Virus record (IMG/VR): IMGVR_UViG_3300011994_000010
Span: 1 to 22,333 of that record
From: a virus
DNA length: 22,333 bases
Strand: one strand, 5' to 3'
Part shown: in pieces, positions 15,014-21,787 of the stretch
Layout of the letters: each line of letters starts with the position of its first letter
Numbering within the stretch: position 1 is the first letter of the stretch
Notes under the pieces: model-generated
Told to the model about the DNA's origin: nothing
Seen by the model: only the letters and a program-made list of their open reading frames with translations
Databases searched by the model: none
Made by a program: the position numbers and the translations under genes

Positions 15014-17191
15014 TTAGCTTGCCTCGACCACCGTGCACCGGCACCGCGGATGCGCTGGCAGGCTTGCTTCTATTTCGTCAATCGTGAATACTTCACCGTT
15101 GTTACCACTGCAGATCGGGCATGTTCTAGCATCCATGACGGCCCGCCATTCTAAACGATGAACACCGACCTCCCTATATGTCGCCGTTAGGCCCTTAGAG
15201 TATGCAAAGGCTAGTTCTGTGCGGGCGATCATTTCGGCGCGCCCTACTGGTGAGTCGCAGTTTACCACAGACCGGATTCGACGAATCGTATCGGCCATGT
15301 TCTCTTGGCCGCGGTAGGCTGCCGCCATTTGGTCCTGCAGTGCTTTACGCGTCGTAGCGTTGATCTTGGTCACTCGCACGCTACTCTGAGTCTGGAAATA
15401 GTGAGTAATGTCTGGGTTTATAAAGTCGGTCGCGACCTCGATCTTGACTTGCTTCGCTACATTGGACCGAGCATAACCGGCAGCCGTCTCGTATAGTTGG
15501 AAGAAGGCGTCCACAAATCCATCCTGGTGATCCACCCATGCCTTGTCAAACAGGTCAGTAATGTGTTGAATCGCCAGCGGTGGTGGCTGGACGGCGTCGG
15601 TGTATACGCTACCTCGCAAGGTCTCGATCTTATTGATGGCTGCCTCCAGGTCCGGTTCCATGTCGGCTAGAACTTTGCCGTAAAGTTTGCGAATCTTGAC
15701 TACAAATCCCGCCTCTATCTTAGCGGCCTTCGCCCCGTGTAGAGGAAAGAACGATTTGAGCTTTTTTTTTACGTCGATCGTATCTGTGAGTGGCACCTTG
15801 CTCAGTGGACTGGTCGATGGATTTGACGGGTTGACGGTGGCTTGCATGACTAGCTGCTCCTGACGATCCTCTTCCAACTCTAGCCTTATGGCCTCTAGCT
15901 CGGCCTCGATGGCTGCCTCGCCCTCAAGCCCGACGTCTTTACTAATTACGGTTAGTGCCGTCTTTCTGCTTAAGAGGGGATCAGGTTGTGTCGCTCTTAG
16001 CTTAACTACGCGCTCCACTCGATCGTTGGCTGTCTCATTGTCATCATCGAACCAGCGGACGTTGTAATCTACTAGGAGAGGGTTTATCCCTTGAAGGGAA
16101 AGCGCAAAATCAAAAATGAAGCGCAGCCCGCTATAGGGTGATGAGTCTCCATTTTCTAATAAGCCTCGTAGCTCTTGTGTATCCTCTTTGAACTGAGACC
16201 GTTGGTCCTCTACGATGTCCCTGTTTACGTTCTGTCCAAAACCTAAAATGTGCAGCGGGACCGCTGTTCCGATCATGTAAACTTCCTGCAAGTGCCTGAC
16301 GTCATCGATCTCGTCCAGGTGTGCGTCTCCGTCTAGGGTCTTAATATCGGTCAATCCATTACTGTAATAATCAGTGGTTATCTGGGCCGTCTTTGGCGTG
16401 AGCTTGTTTGTGTCTTTATATTTTTCGACTTCCGTCCAGTTTTGTGGATTGTCCTTGGTGCCTATGCTATGGAGTCTCCGCTGCGGCGCCCTGGTCCGTC
16501 TCCGAACTACCAAGTCCTCTTCTGTCATATTCAGCTTGCGCCAGTATCCCCGGCATGCTAAGTATTGGCTCTGTCCGTAGCGGTCTCCCTCTTCATGGTC
16601 ATATCGGATGTGGTTGATCGCCCAGAGTGGAAATTCCCCCAGGACTTGCAGTGATATTGGGTCGATTTGTTGAAATGCTTTATTTACGTCCGGGAAGTTT
16701 CCCGTCATGTCATCGTTACGCTGCATCGTTATGGCCGGAAGCCGTTTTATGTTCTTGATCTTGCGTTCTTTAAGGTCGACGATTGGATTTAGGAATAAGT
16801 CGCCTTCTTTCGGTAGTATCCTGGCCCAGCTCGGCAGCTTGGCGTTGATTTGGCAATCTCTCATAAGTTCGTTGATTACCTCTTGTGCTCGGGAAGCCAT
16901 GTCATCACTGGTCTCGCTGGTTACTGTTACTGTTATCCCTCGCCGCACTGTTGTTGCTGCCAGAACCTTGTTAGCCCGCTTGATCCGTGTATCCGATCGC
17001 ATCATTAGGTCAATCTCTCGGAGCATAGTCCGTCGGTCCCATTCCAGCCGAAACATCTCGTATTCCCATATGGTCGGAGATGTCTTTATTACTAGGGAGT
17101 TGTCTTCTGTCGATGCCTTGCCTCCACGATCAGGAAGTAAGTCAACGAATTTTTGGGTTATATTATTCATGGTGTTTTTAAACCAGCCCAA
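15014..17191 (-). CDS. Portal protein fused to MuF-type head morphogenesis domain (725 aa)
   Basis: Residues about 40-470 are a portal protein: WEYEMFRLEWDRRTMLREID, RIKRANKVLAATTVRRGITV, LFLNPIVDLKERKIKNIKRL and DRYGQSQYLACRGYWRK are typical of the SPP1/PBSX portal ring. Residues about 500-725 form a MuF-like minor head protein domain: GRAEMIARTELAFAYSKGL and the C-terminal RTCPICSGNNGEVF ... HPRCRC with C691, C694, H714, C717, C719, a probable zinc site. Fusion of the two is known in some phages. The start is TTG (17191) with GGAGGTGAG 6-7 bases upstream. Between the two parts lies an A9 run at K475-K477 that may allow a 490-residue portal-only product. The gene sits 14 bases after terL. 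Confidence 0.93.
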   Translation of the reverse strand: MGWFKNTMNNITQKFVDLLPDRGGKASTEDNSLVIKTSPTIWEYEMFRLEWDRRTMLREIDLMMRSDTRIKRANKVLAATTVRRGITVTVTSETSDDMASRAQEVINELMRDCQINAKLPSWARILPKEGDLFLNPIVDLKERKIKNIKRLPAITMQRNDDMTGNFPDVNKAFQQIDPISLQVLGEFPLWAINHIRYDHEEGDRYGQSQYLACRGYWRKLNMTEEDLVVRRRTRAPQRRLHSIGTKDNPQNWTEVEKYKDTNKLTPKTAQITTDYYSNGLTDIKTLDGDAHLDEIDDVRHLQEVYMIGTAVPLHILGFGQNVNRDIVEDQRSQFKEDTQELRGLLENGDSSPYSGLRFIFDFALSLQGINPLLVDYNVRWFDDDNETANDRVERVVKLRATQPDPLLSRKTALTVISKDVGLEGEAAIEAELEAIRLELEEDRQEQLVMQATVNPSNPSTSPLSKVPLTDTIDVKKKLKSFFPLHGAKAAKIEAGFVVKIRKLYGKVLADMEPDLEAAINKIETLRGSVYTDAVQPPPLAIQHITDLFDKAWVDHQDGFVDAFFQLYETAAGYARSNVAKQVKIEVATDFINPDITHYFQTQSSVRVTKINATTRKALQDQMAAAYRGQENMADTIRRIRSVVNCDSPVGRAEMIARTELAFAYSKGLTATYREVGVHRLEWRAVMDARTCPICSGNNGEVFTIDEIEASLPAHPRCRCTVVEAS
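15712..15770 (-). promoter_or_regulatory. A9 slippery run with in-phase A_AAA_AAG between portal and MuF domains
   Basis: Nine As (15770-15762) followed by G read GTA AAA AAA AAG in frame, so the dnaX-type heptamer A AAA AAG is in the correct phase for a -1 shift. After a -1 shift, 13 codons follow to a TAA at 15722-15720; the +1 frame also closes after about 15 codons. A perfect 6-bp stem CCTCTA/TAGAGG (15745-15740 with 15717-15712) begins 15 bases after the run, somewhat far for a stimulator. No Shine-Dalgarno-like stimulator is seen at the usual 10-base distance upstream. A9 alone can cause RNA polymerase slippage. Confidence 0.45.
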
Positions 17192-17205
17192 AGTCTCACC
17201 TCCTC

Positions 17206-18522
17206 CTAAAAAAGATCACTATAATCGGCGTTAAGGATATCCTCATAGGTTGTAACTTGAGCTTCAGCCCTTGGTTCAGCGTAGCTCATAATTGCGAATA
17301 TCACGTACCTTAAGGCATCCATCGCGTGATCGAACTTTTTAATCGGCTTGTCTTCTCCTTTTTGTTGAGCTTTCTCGTCCCAAGTGTAACTAGCGAATTC
17401 AGCCAAGGTGTTCTTGCACTCACGGTAAACAAATAAGGCCAAGTTGCTTAATGTCGTACTGACGGTGCGTATTCCATTAAGTACGCTATTATCAGCTTCC
17501 ATGACATTTGCAACTTGGTCTTTCCTAAGTTGGTTTATGAAGGACGCTGCGGAAGGATCAATGAATATTCCTGAAACAGCTATCCCTTTGATAAATTCTT
17601 GGAAGTCTCGGGAGTACTCCCCATCGGTTTTCTGTCGGCCTGTAATGTGGCTATCGTAATAATATTCTTTGACTACATAGTACTTGCCGTCCTTAACGCC
17701 AATCAAGAGAAACACACATGGATTACTCGTTCCATAGTCCACACCTACATAGTATTTTTCGAATCCTTCGGGTAACTTCTTAATCTCGTGAACATCATCT
17801 TTAAACATGTCATAGATAACACCCTCAGCAAGCACCCACAGCCCCAGGATATATCTCTTAAAGAATATGCCGGTATACATCCGGCGGTACCGATCCCTTA
17901 CTCGTTCACTGAGCGAAAGATTATCGTCCATTGTGAAGTGTAGGTGGACGGCGTTCTTTTCTTCAAGTTTATCGATCCACTCTACCTTGAACCAGTGATA
18001 GGGCCCCTCAGGGTTGCAGTTGAACCAAAGCTTTGCACCATCCACAGAGCAACGGGCAGTGGCTTGATTAACGAACGACTCAGGCATTAGCGCCACTTCG
18101 TCGAAGAACATTCCAGCAAGCGTTATGCCCTGGATTAAGTCTTGACTGCTCTCGTCTTTTCCACCGAAGATATAGAATTCGTTGCTACGACCTTTGTAGC
18201 TTATCGTAAGATAATTGTCTGCCCGATGATCCTTGACCTTATACCCTCGACCCTTGAGTATTACCTTGAGCGGTGTGATTACATTACGCCTGAGTGAACC
18301 AATGGTCTTGCCTGAGATTCCAAGGTTTACTCCGTTAAACGTTTCCATGGCCCAAATGACATAAGAAAGAGACATAACCACGGTTTTTCCTGCACGAACC
18401 GATCCGTCGCAGATTATCGCGTCCTTGTCTTTGACAGGCGATTTCGGCATCCACCAGGTCAGGACTTGGAGCTGCTTTTTGGAAAAGGCCTTAAACTTGA
18501 AAGACGCTTGTTTAACGCTCAT
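17206..18522 (-). CDS. terL: Terminase large subunit (XtmB / PBSX type)
   Basis: A 438-residue packaging motor. The ATPase part has Walker A GSVRAGKT (residues 40-47) and Walker B MFFDE with D141/E142. The nuclease part shows the RNase H-like acidic residues: D262 in GVDYGTSNP, D322 in IFIDPSAA and the C-terminal FDHAMDALRY (D398, H399, D402). The order and spacing are typical of the PBSX XtmB family and the length is standard. I start it at ATG 18522, with GGGAGA 6-8 bases upstream; it overlaps the terS end by 11 bases, as is common for terS/terL pairs. The frame is open further upstream into terS, but without a ribosome site. The enzyme translocates DNA through the portal encoded next. Confidence 0.97.
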   Translation of the reverse strand: MSVKQASFKFKAFSKKQLQVLTWWMPKSPVKDKDAIICDGSVRAGKTVVMSLSYVIWAMETFNGVNLGISGKTIGSLRRNVITPLKVILKGRGYKVKDHRADNYLTISYKGRSNEFYIFGGKDESSQDLIQGITLAGMFFDEVALMPESFVNQATARCSVDGAKLWFNCNPEGPYHWFKVEWIDKLEEKNAVHLHFTMDDNLSLSERVRDRYRRMYTGIFFKRYILGLWVLAEGVIYDMFKDDVHEIKKLPEGFEKYYVGVDYGTSNPCVFLLIGVKDGKYYVVKEYYYDSHITGRQKTDGEYSRDFQEFIKGIAVSGIFIDPSAASFINQLRKDQVANVMEADNSVLNGIRTVSTTLSNLALFVYRECKNTLAEFASYTWDEKAQQKGEDKPIKKFDHAMDALRYVIFAIMSYAEPRAEAQVTTYEDILNADYSDLF

Positions 18523-19453
18523 CGTCTTCTCTCCCGTGGTCGTTTGAAACGTCCTCGAATTCGTTCCATGCCTCGTCACTTTTGCCATCTAACGCTTCCA
18601 TGAATCCGTCGTCAGGCGTTTCTTCATCTGAATCGTCGACCTTTTTCTTCTCAAAGTCGAACCTGGCCTGATCGAGTTTGAGCTTTTCGTCTTCGATTCG
18701 ACGTTTGTGTTTATCGGGTAGGAGGTCGAGGTACAGTTCCAATTTTTCTAGGGCCTTCATTTTGTCGTGAAGCTTAATACTCACCCCGTCCTTACCCTGC
18801 TTGACCTCGCTTATCAAGGTGCCGTCGATCTCTGAACTTGGCTTAAAGTCAACAAAGTTTACAGTTTTTAAGACTGCTTTCTTGTCTTTCCCCTTACCCT
18901 CGTAGACTGGACCATACATATTCATGACCGGAACATCTCTTTGTCCAAAGTCCAGGTAGTCGGTTATGTCAGTAAATGCAATATCTATATACTTCTGCAG
19001 TACCGCCATAACCTCTAGGCCAATGCCTTCCCTAATATTTAGCTTTAGCCGATCGATCTCTTTTTTTACACAAGGTTTTACAATATGCTTATACCCTTCA
19101 GCATTTGCAGTATTATATCCACATTCGTATGCCTTCTGATATGCCTTAGTAGCACTCCAATACTTCACAAAATACAAACAGAAAAGCCTTTGTTTCTCGG
19201 TGAGATCGAGGCTTTCGTCGGCTTCTATTTCCTTATTATTTACAACTATTCTTATTTTCGGTTCTCGCTTCGGTGCTTTACCCTTGCGTGCACCTTGCAC
19301 CTTTTCGGGTGCATCTAAAGGTGCACCTTTTTTCCACTTGCCCCTCTTGCTTCGACTCTTAACAGTGTTATATTTCAAGCCGTACTTTACAGCTAAATCA
19401 ATTAAGTTTATTTCAGTGGATTCATACTCTTTGCGTATCGCTATCCAGTCCAT
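18512..19453 (-). CDS. terS: Terminase small subunit (XtmA-like)
   Basis: A 313-residue DNA-recognition subunit. Residues 1-40 form a helix-turn-helix (LIDLAVKYGLKYNTVKSRSK), a basic linker follows, and residues about 84-136 carry the Terminase_2 core: LTEKQRLFCLYFVKYWSATK, AYQKAYECGY and a KPCVKKEIDRL helix. Later come VLQKYIDIAFTDITDYLDFG and a KLHDKMKALEKLELYLDL helix, both common in XtmA. The C-terminus is highly acidic. The protein is longer than SPP1 G1P (147) and nearer to PBSX XtmA. GGAGGTGG lies about 14 bases before the ATG (19453), a long spacing with no better start in frame. A cluster of GGTGCA/TGCACC repeats lies in its 5' coding part. Confidence 0.94.
   Translation of the reverse strand: MDWIAIRKEYESTEINLIDLAVKYGLKYNTVKSRSKRGKWKKGAPLDAPEKVQGARKGKAPKREPKIRIVVNNKEIEADESLDLTEKQRLFCLYFVKYWSATKAYQKAYECGYNTANAEGYKHIVKPCVKKEIDRLKLNIREGIGLEVMAVLQKYIDIAFTDITDYLDFGQRDVPVMNMYGPVYEGKGKDKKAVLKTVNFVDFKPSSEIDGTLISEVKQGKDGVSIKLHDKMKALEKLELYLDLLPDKHKRRIEDEKLKLDQARFDFEKKKVDDSDEETPDDGFMEALDGKSDEAWNEFEDVSNDHGREDDER
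19289..19330. repeat. Cluster of GGTGCA/TGCACC motifs inside terS
   Basis: TGCACC occurs at 19290-19295 and 19297-19302, GGTGCA at 19309-19314, and the palindrome GGTGCACC at 19321-19328, all inside 40 bases. The motifs are in mixed orientation. They lie in the linker-coding part of terS, where pac-type phages often carry their packaging start site. Coding for GAP/DAP/GAR/KAP in this linker could also explain part of it. Confidence 0.35.
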
Positions 19454-19488
19454 TACTACATGTCACCACCTCCAACGTGCTGAGCTGA

Positions 19489-19689
19489 TTACCCCCGCCT
19501 CGTCTGCCTAATACCTCCATGATCACGGCGATAGGCATCATGACGCATGAGGTTCTCGGTTTCTTTAAACCTAGCCATCAGTAATACCTCGTCCTTGCAT
19601 TTCGTCCAGCCCCAGTAAGTGCAGTTTGGACAACTAGCCTTATCCTGTTTATTTATTGGGTTATAATGCCAACACTTAGGGTTCTCCAC
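19489..19689 (-). CDS. Small Zn-ribbon-like protein before terS (66 aa)
   Basis: The start is GTG (19689-19687) preceded by AAAGAGGGG about 6-7 bases upstream; the longer frame would run into the hairpins of the leader. The protein has C6, then CPNC (C20, C23) and C31 in KCWHYN ... SCPNCTYWGWTKC, a likely four-Cys zinc site, and a basic C-terminus rich in Arg (MRHDAYRRDHGGIRQTRRG). It is the first gene after the candidate promoter and lies 35 bases before terS. Small HNH or Zn-finger proteins next to terminase help packaging in other phages, but this one lacks HNH residues. Its function is unknown. Confidence 0.75.
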   Translation of the reverse strand: MENPKCWHYNPINKQDKASCPNCTYWGWTKCKDEVLLMARFKETENLMRHDAYRRDHGGIRQTRRG

Positions 19690-19710
19690 TGCAATCCCCT
19701 CTTTTTGGAC

Positions 19711-19739
19711 ATAAGAAAAGACGCTCCTTCCGGAACGCC
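19711..19739 (-). terminator. Intrinsic terminator-like hairpin in the late leader
   Basis: GGCGTTCC (19739-19732) pairs with GGAGCGTC (19727-19720), 8 pairs with two G-U wobbles, closed by a GGAA tetraloop, and is followed by UUUUCUU (19719-19713). An extra A-U pair can extend the stem. This is a fair rho-independent terminator located before the start of the small gene at 19689. It could end transcripts from the early genes, or act as an attenuator for the leader promoter. Confidence 0.6.
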
Positions 19740-19750
19740 TGATTGAGCAT

Positions 19751-19782
19751 AAAAGTAGCCCCGCTTTCACTGTCAGCAGGGC
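19751..19782 (-). terminator. Second hairpin with U-rich tail in the late leader
   Basis: GCCCTGC (19782-19776) pairs with GCGGGGC (19764-19758), 7 pairs with one G-U, around an 11-base loop; UACUUUU follows. It lies between the candidate promoter and the stronger terminator-like hairpin, only about 10 bases after the expected transcription start. The U-run is interrupted, so termination would be weak. Confidence 0.4.
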
Positions 19783-19797
19783 GTACGTATTGAGTCA

Positions 19798-19827
19798 AGT
19801 ATACCACATATTGTCAATGATTAGCAA
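19798..19827 (-). promoter_or_regulatory. Candidate extended -10 promoter for the terminase/structural operon
   Basis: On the minus strand TGGTATACT gives an extended -10 (TG-n-TATACT; -10 at 19803-19798), with a weak -35 TTGCTA (19827-19822) at 18 bases. A perfect TTGACA (19817-19812) is also present but at a wrong distance for this -10. Expected transcription start is near 19791. It lies in the only larger gap between the early-side genes and the terminase genes. Confidence 0.5.
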
Positions 19828-19830
19828 CAG

Positions 19831-20235
19831 TTAATTGCCCCAAGTTTTAAGATATTCTGGCATTTTGTAAGGTGGCTTTGGAGGAACCTTACAATGCCCT
19901 CCTCCCCCAGGTGCACTTGGTCCGTCAAGGGGTATAGCTTCCTTATCGTGCAAACTTGGTGGATGATACTTCCGATACTCTGCCCATCGTTCAGCCTCTG
20001 TCATAGCATTAAGCCTAGATGCCCACGTTCCTCTGATACTAGCGTCTGATTCAACGACCTCGGCCTGCACAACGGGTTCGGTAACCTCAGTAATAATAAT
20101 ACCCAGATCAGTCTCCAGTTCGGGAGATTCTAATTCTGCTGTATATGTCCCGGCTTCGCACGCCTTGAGGTGAGCACAAAGTGAGCAATCGGTCCATCCA
20201 TTGGGACAGACTCGGATTTCAGAAGGGCATTTCAT
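19831..20235 (-). CDS. Cys-rich N-terminal protein of unknown function (134 aa)
   Basis: The ATG at 20235 overlaps the stop of the previous gene as ATGA, so translation is coupled. The first 26 residues carry five cysteines (C3, C10, C17, C20, C26; for example CPNGWTDCSLCAHLKAC), a probable zinc-binding or redox module. A disordered acidic linker (about 30-75) follows, and then WASRLNAMTEAERWAEYRKY and a Pro/Gly-rich C-terminal part. Similar proteins occur to my recollection in prophages of anaerobic Firmicutes next to the terminase, without known function. It is the last gene before the leader with promoter and terminators. Confidence 0.8.
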   Translation of the reverse strand: MKCPSEIRVCPNGWTDCSLCAHLKACEAGTYTAELESPELETDLGIIITEVTEPVVQAEVVESDASIRGTWASRLNAMTEAERWAEYRKYHPPSLHDKEAIPLDGPSAPGGGGHCKVPPKPPYKMPEYLKTWGN

Positions 20236-20516
20236 ACTCTCAGTCCTCTCGAATTAATCAGTACCGCCACGACTGTAAAGTAAATAGAGTCCGCAACATT
20301 ATTGAGCATAAAGAGTGCAATACTAACTCCTGCTAATGATATGACCATTACATCTAGGAGAATATTTAATACCCTTGCGCCTACTTGCCCTCTCTGATAA
20401 AAGCATTTTCTATTCCACGCAGGATAATTACTCGAGATCGTTTTTTTGCAGTTCCCCACGTCATACGGTGTCTTAATCTCTGGATTGGAACAGGATCTAC
20501 CTTTACACTTCATCAT
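20232..20516 (-). CDS. Small membrane protein with Cys-rich N-terminus (94 aa)
   Basis: The start is ATG 20516, overlapping the stop of the SANT-like gene (ATGA), with GGGGGAG about 9 bases upstream. The first 45 residues hold four cysteines (KCKGRSCS ... NCKK ... KCFY). Residues about 51-72 (VLNILLDVMVISLAGVSIAL) and about 77-90 (SIYFTVVAVLI) look like two membrane segments forming a hairpin. The next gene starts at the stop with a 4-base overlap. A holin role is possible by size but unlikely, because no endolysin is near and holins lie elsewhere in such operons. Function unknown. Confidence 0.75.
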   Translation of the reverse strand: MMKCKGRSCSNPEIKTPYDVGNCKKTISSNYPAWNRKCFYQRGQVGARVLNILLDVMVISLAGVSIALFMLNNVADSIYFTVVAVLINSRGLRV

Positions 20517-21328
20517 CTCGCCACACTCCCCCTCTTCGTATCCAGCGCCTCGCACATAATCCGCATTCTATCCTGCATATCCCTGGCCTTATCTAGGACT
20601 AACCTCTCAACCTTGCCCCTGATCGCTAAGGCCGATCTGGTGCCCAACTTTTCAGCGATGACCTCATATCCGTATCCCTTGCTACGTAGATTAACCAACG
20701 TGCGCACCTCTGCCTCAGTCCAAAGAGTATGATTCTCCGCTTTGATCGGCCTCTGCATTAGTTTAAGGTCAATCATTCGGCGCTTAATTGCGCCCTCAGT
20801 TCGTTTTAAATCCACAGATATTTCACGGTACCCATATCGAAAGGCATTCAACATATAGATTAGCCGGTTATCCTCATCCTCTGTCCAGGGAGTCGTAATG
20901 TATTTTGCAGCGTAGAAGTCGGCCTTACGTTTTTCCTTGACCCACTCCGGCTCCTCACCTAGCGCATTCACTTCGAACGTTGAAAACTCCAAGAGGTCTT
21001 TGTGTTGTTCTGCCCATTCCCAAAAGTCCTTGATGTAGATGATCTTAAAGGATTTAGTGACTGATTTCTTATGCTTGATGGGTAAACCCCTCGGAATCCA
21101 GCGTGCCTTAATCTGACTGAATGATTTGCCTAACGCGACTACTAACTGATTGAACGTGATGTATTCGCCACTGTGGATGTGCCGTCCGAGTCCGGATCGA
21201 CCGGCTTTTAGCTTAACTGCATTTAATGATTTACCGAGATGATTAGCGATCGTTGGGATTGATATCAGTCCCCATTTTTCCTCGAGGTAATCTAGTTCAG
21301 ACGCTGACCAATTAGGCATTCTACCCAT
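20513..21328 (-). CDS. SANT/Myb-like DNA-binding regulator (271 aa)
   Basis: A DNA-binding protein with three Trp-anchored SANT/Myb-like helix-turn-helix repeats: around residues 7-48 (WSASELDYLEEKWGLISI ... LGKSLNAVKLKAGRSGLGR), 148-190 (WTEDEDNRLIYMLN ... RTEGAIKRRM) and 203-245 (WTEAEVRTLVNL ... LGTRSALAIRGKVERL). Between the first two lies another HTH-like part and the typical FWEWAEQHKDLLEFSTF ... LGEEPEWVKEKRKAD motif of clostridial phage regulators. I start at ATG 21328, because AAGGAGGAG sits 7 bases upstream. Its place before the late leader suggests a late-gene activator or antiterminator-like role; this is inference. Confidence 0.88.
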   Translation of the reverse strand: MGRMPNWSASELDYLEEKWGLISIPTIANHLGKSLNAVKLKAGRSGLGRHIHSGEYITFNQLVVALGKSFSQIKARWIPRGLPIKHKKSVTKSFKIIYIKDFWEWAEQHKDLLEFSTFEVNALGEEPEWVKEKRKADFYAAKYITTPWTEDEDNRLIYMLNAFRYGYREISVDLKRTEGAIKRRMIDLKLMQRPIKAENHTLWTEAEVRTLVNLRSKGYGYEVIAEKLGTRSALAIRGKVERLVLDKARDMQDRMRIMCEALDTKRGSVAR

Positions 21329-21341
21329 CGGAATCTCCTCC

Positions 21342-21413
21342 TTATCCGCAAGCGCTCCATCCACAGACTGGGCAATGTACGCAGCCACCTTGATAGCAGT
21401 TATTCTTAATCAC
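21342..21413 (-). CDS. Cys-rich microprotein (23 aa)
   Basis: A short frame starts at GTG (21413-21411) and ends at TAA (21344-21342). It encodes 23 residues with five cysteines at positions 6, 11, 14, 17 and 22 (core GGCVHCPVCGWSACG). AGAGGAG lies about 8 bases before the GTG, the start overlaps the end of the upstream gene by 8 bases, and the stop is just ahead of the SANT gene ribosome site. The two CxxC knuckles and Gly turns are typical of a tiny zinc ribbon. The frame is distinct from the out-of-frame extension of the SANT gene. No known function. Confidence 0.6.
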   Translation of the reverse strand: MIKNNCYQGGCVHCPVCGWSACG

Positions 21414-21774
21414 GTTCTTTGCTCCTCTCAGTGCAGTCCTGACAGATACATCCAATATTCATTCGAGTGCTAAATTCTCCGCATTTGACACATATCATAC
21501 TAGCAAAAGGAGGAATAACCCCAAGAAAATAATGTTCCTTAGCAGTGAGATCCTCGACAGTACACTTTTTTGTCGTAAGTATCATTTCCATCTTGTGTTT
21601 AACTATCGTAACCTTGTCTCCGTACTTACGCCTTGAAACTCCAACATATATGTGATCTTTGGGGCAATCCTCCCACTTAGGAAGTTCTGACCTTCGCTTG
21701 ATCTCCTTGACTATCACAACTGCGGGTGTATTTTTCCAATACCCTTTTACCTTTTTCTCAAATTCTTTAATCAC
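21406..21774 (-). CDS. Protein with C-terminal zinc ribbon, unknown function (122 aa)
   Basis: The start is GTG (21774-21772), with GGGAGGA 7-8 bases upstream; an upstream extension would overlap the previous gene without ribosome site. The N-terminal half is a charged helix and strand region (KNTPAVVIVKEIKRRSEL, then HIYVGVSRRKYGDKVTIVKH). The C-terminus has CVKCGEF ... GCICQDC, four to five cysteines of a zinc ribbon. It lies 13 bases after the preceding gene and overlaps the microprotein start. No family recognised; DNA- or RNA-binding is possible. Confidence 0.75.
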   Translation of the reverse strand: MIKEFEKKVKGYWKNTPAVVIVKEIKRRSELPKWEDCPKDHIYVGVSRRKYGDKVTIVKHKMEMILTTKKCTVEDLTAKEHYFLGVIPPFASMICVKCGEFSTRMNIGCICQDCTERSKERD

Positions 21775-21787
21775 GTTATATTCCTCC

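Noticed and set aside
19812-19817. Perfect TTGACA as -35 box
   Set aside because: At 17-18 bases downstream the hexamers (CTCAAT or TCAATA) are poor; the extended -10 TGGTATACT fits better without it.
20232-20516. Holin call for the small membrane protein
   Set aside because: Cys-rich N-terminus, lack of a neighbouring endolysin and position before terS argue against it.
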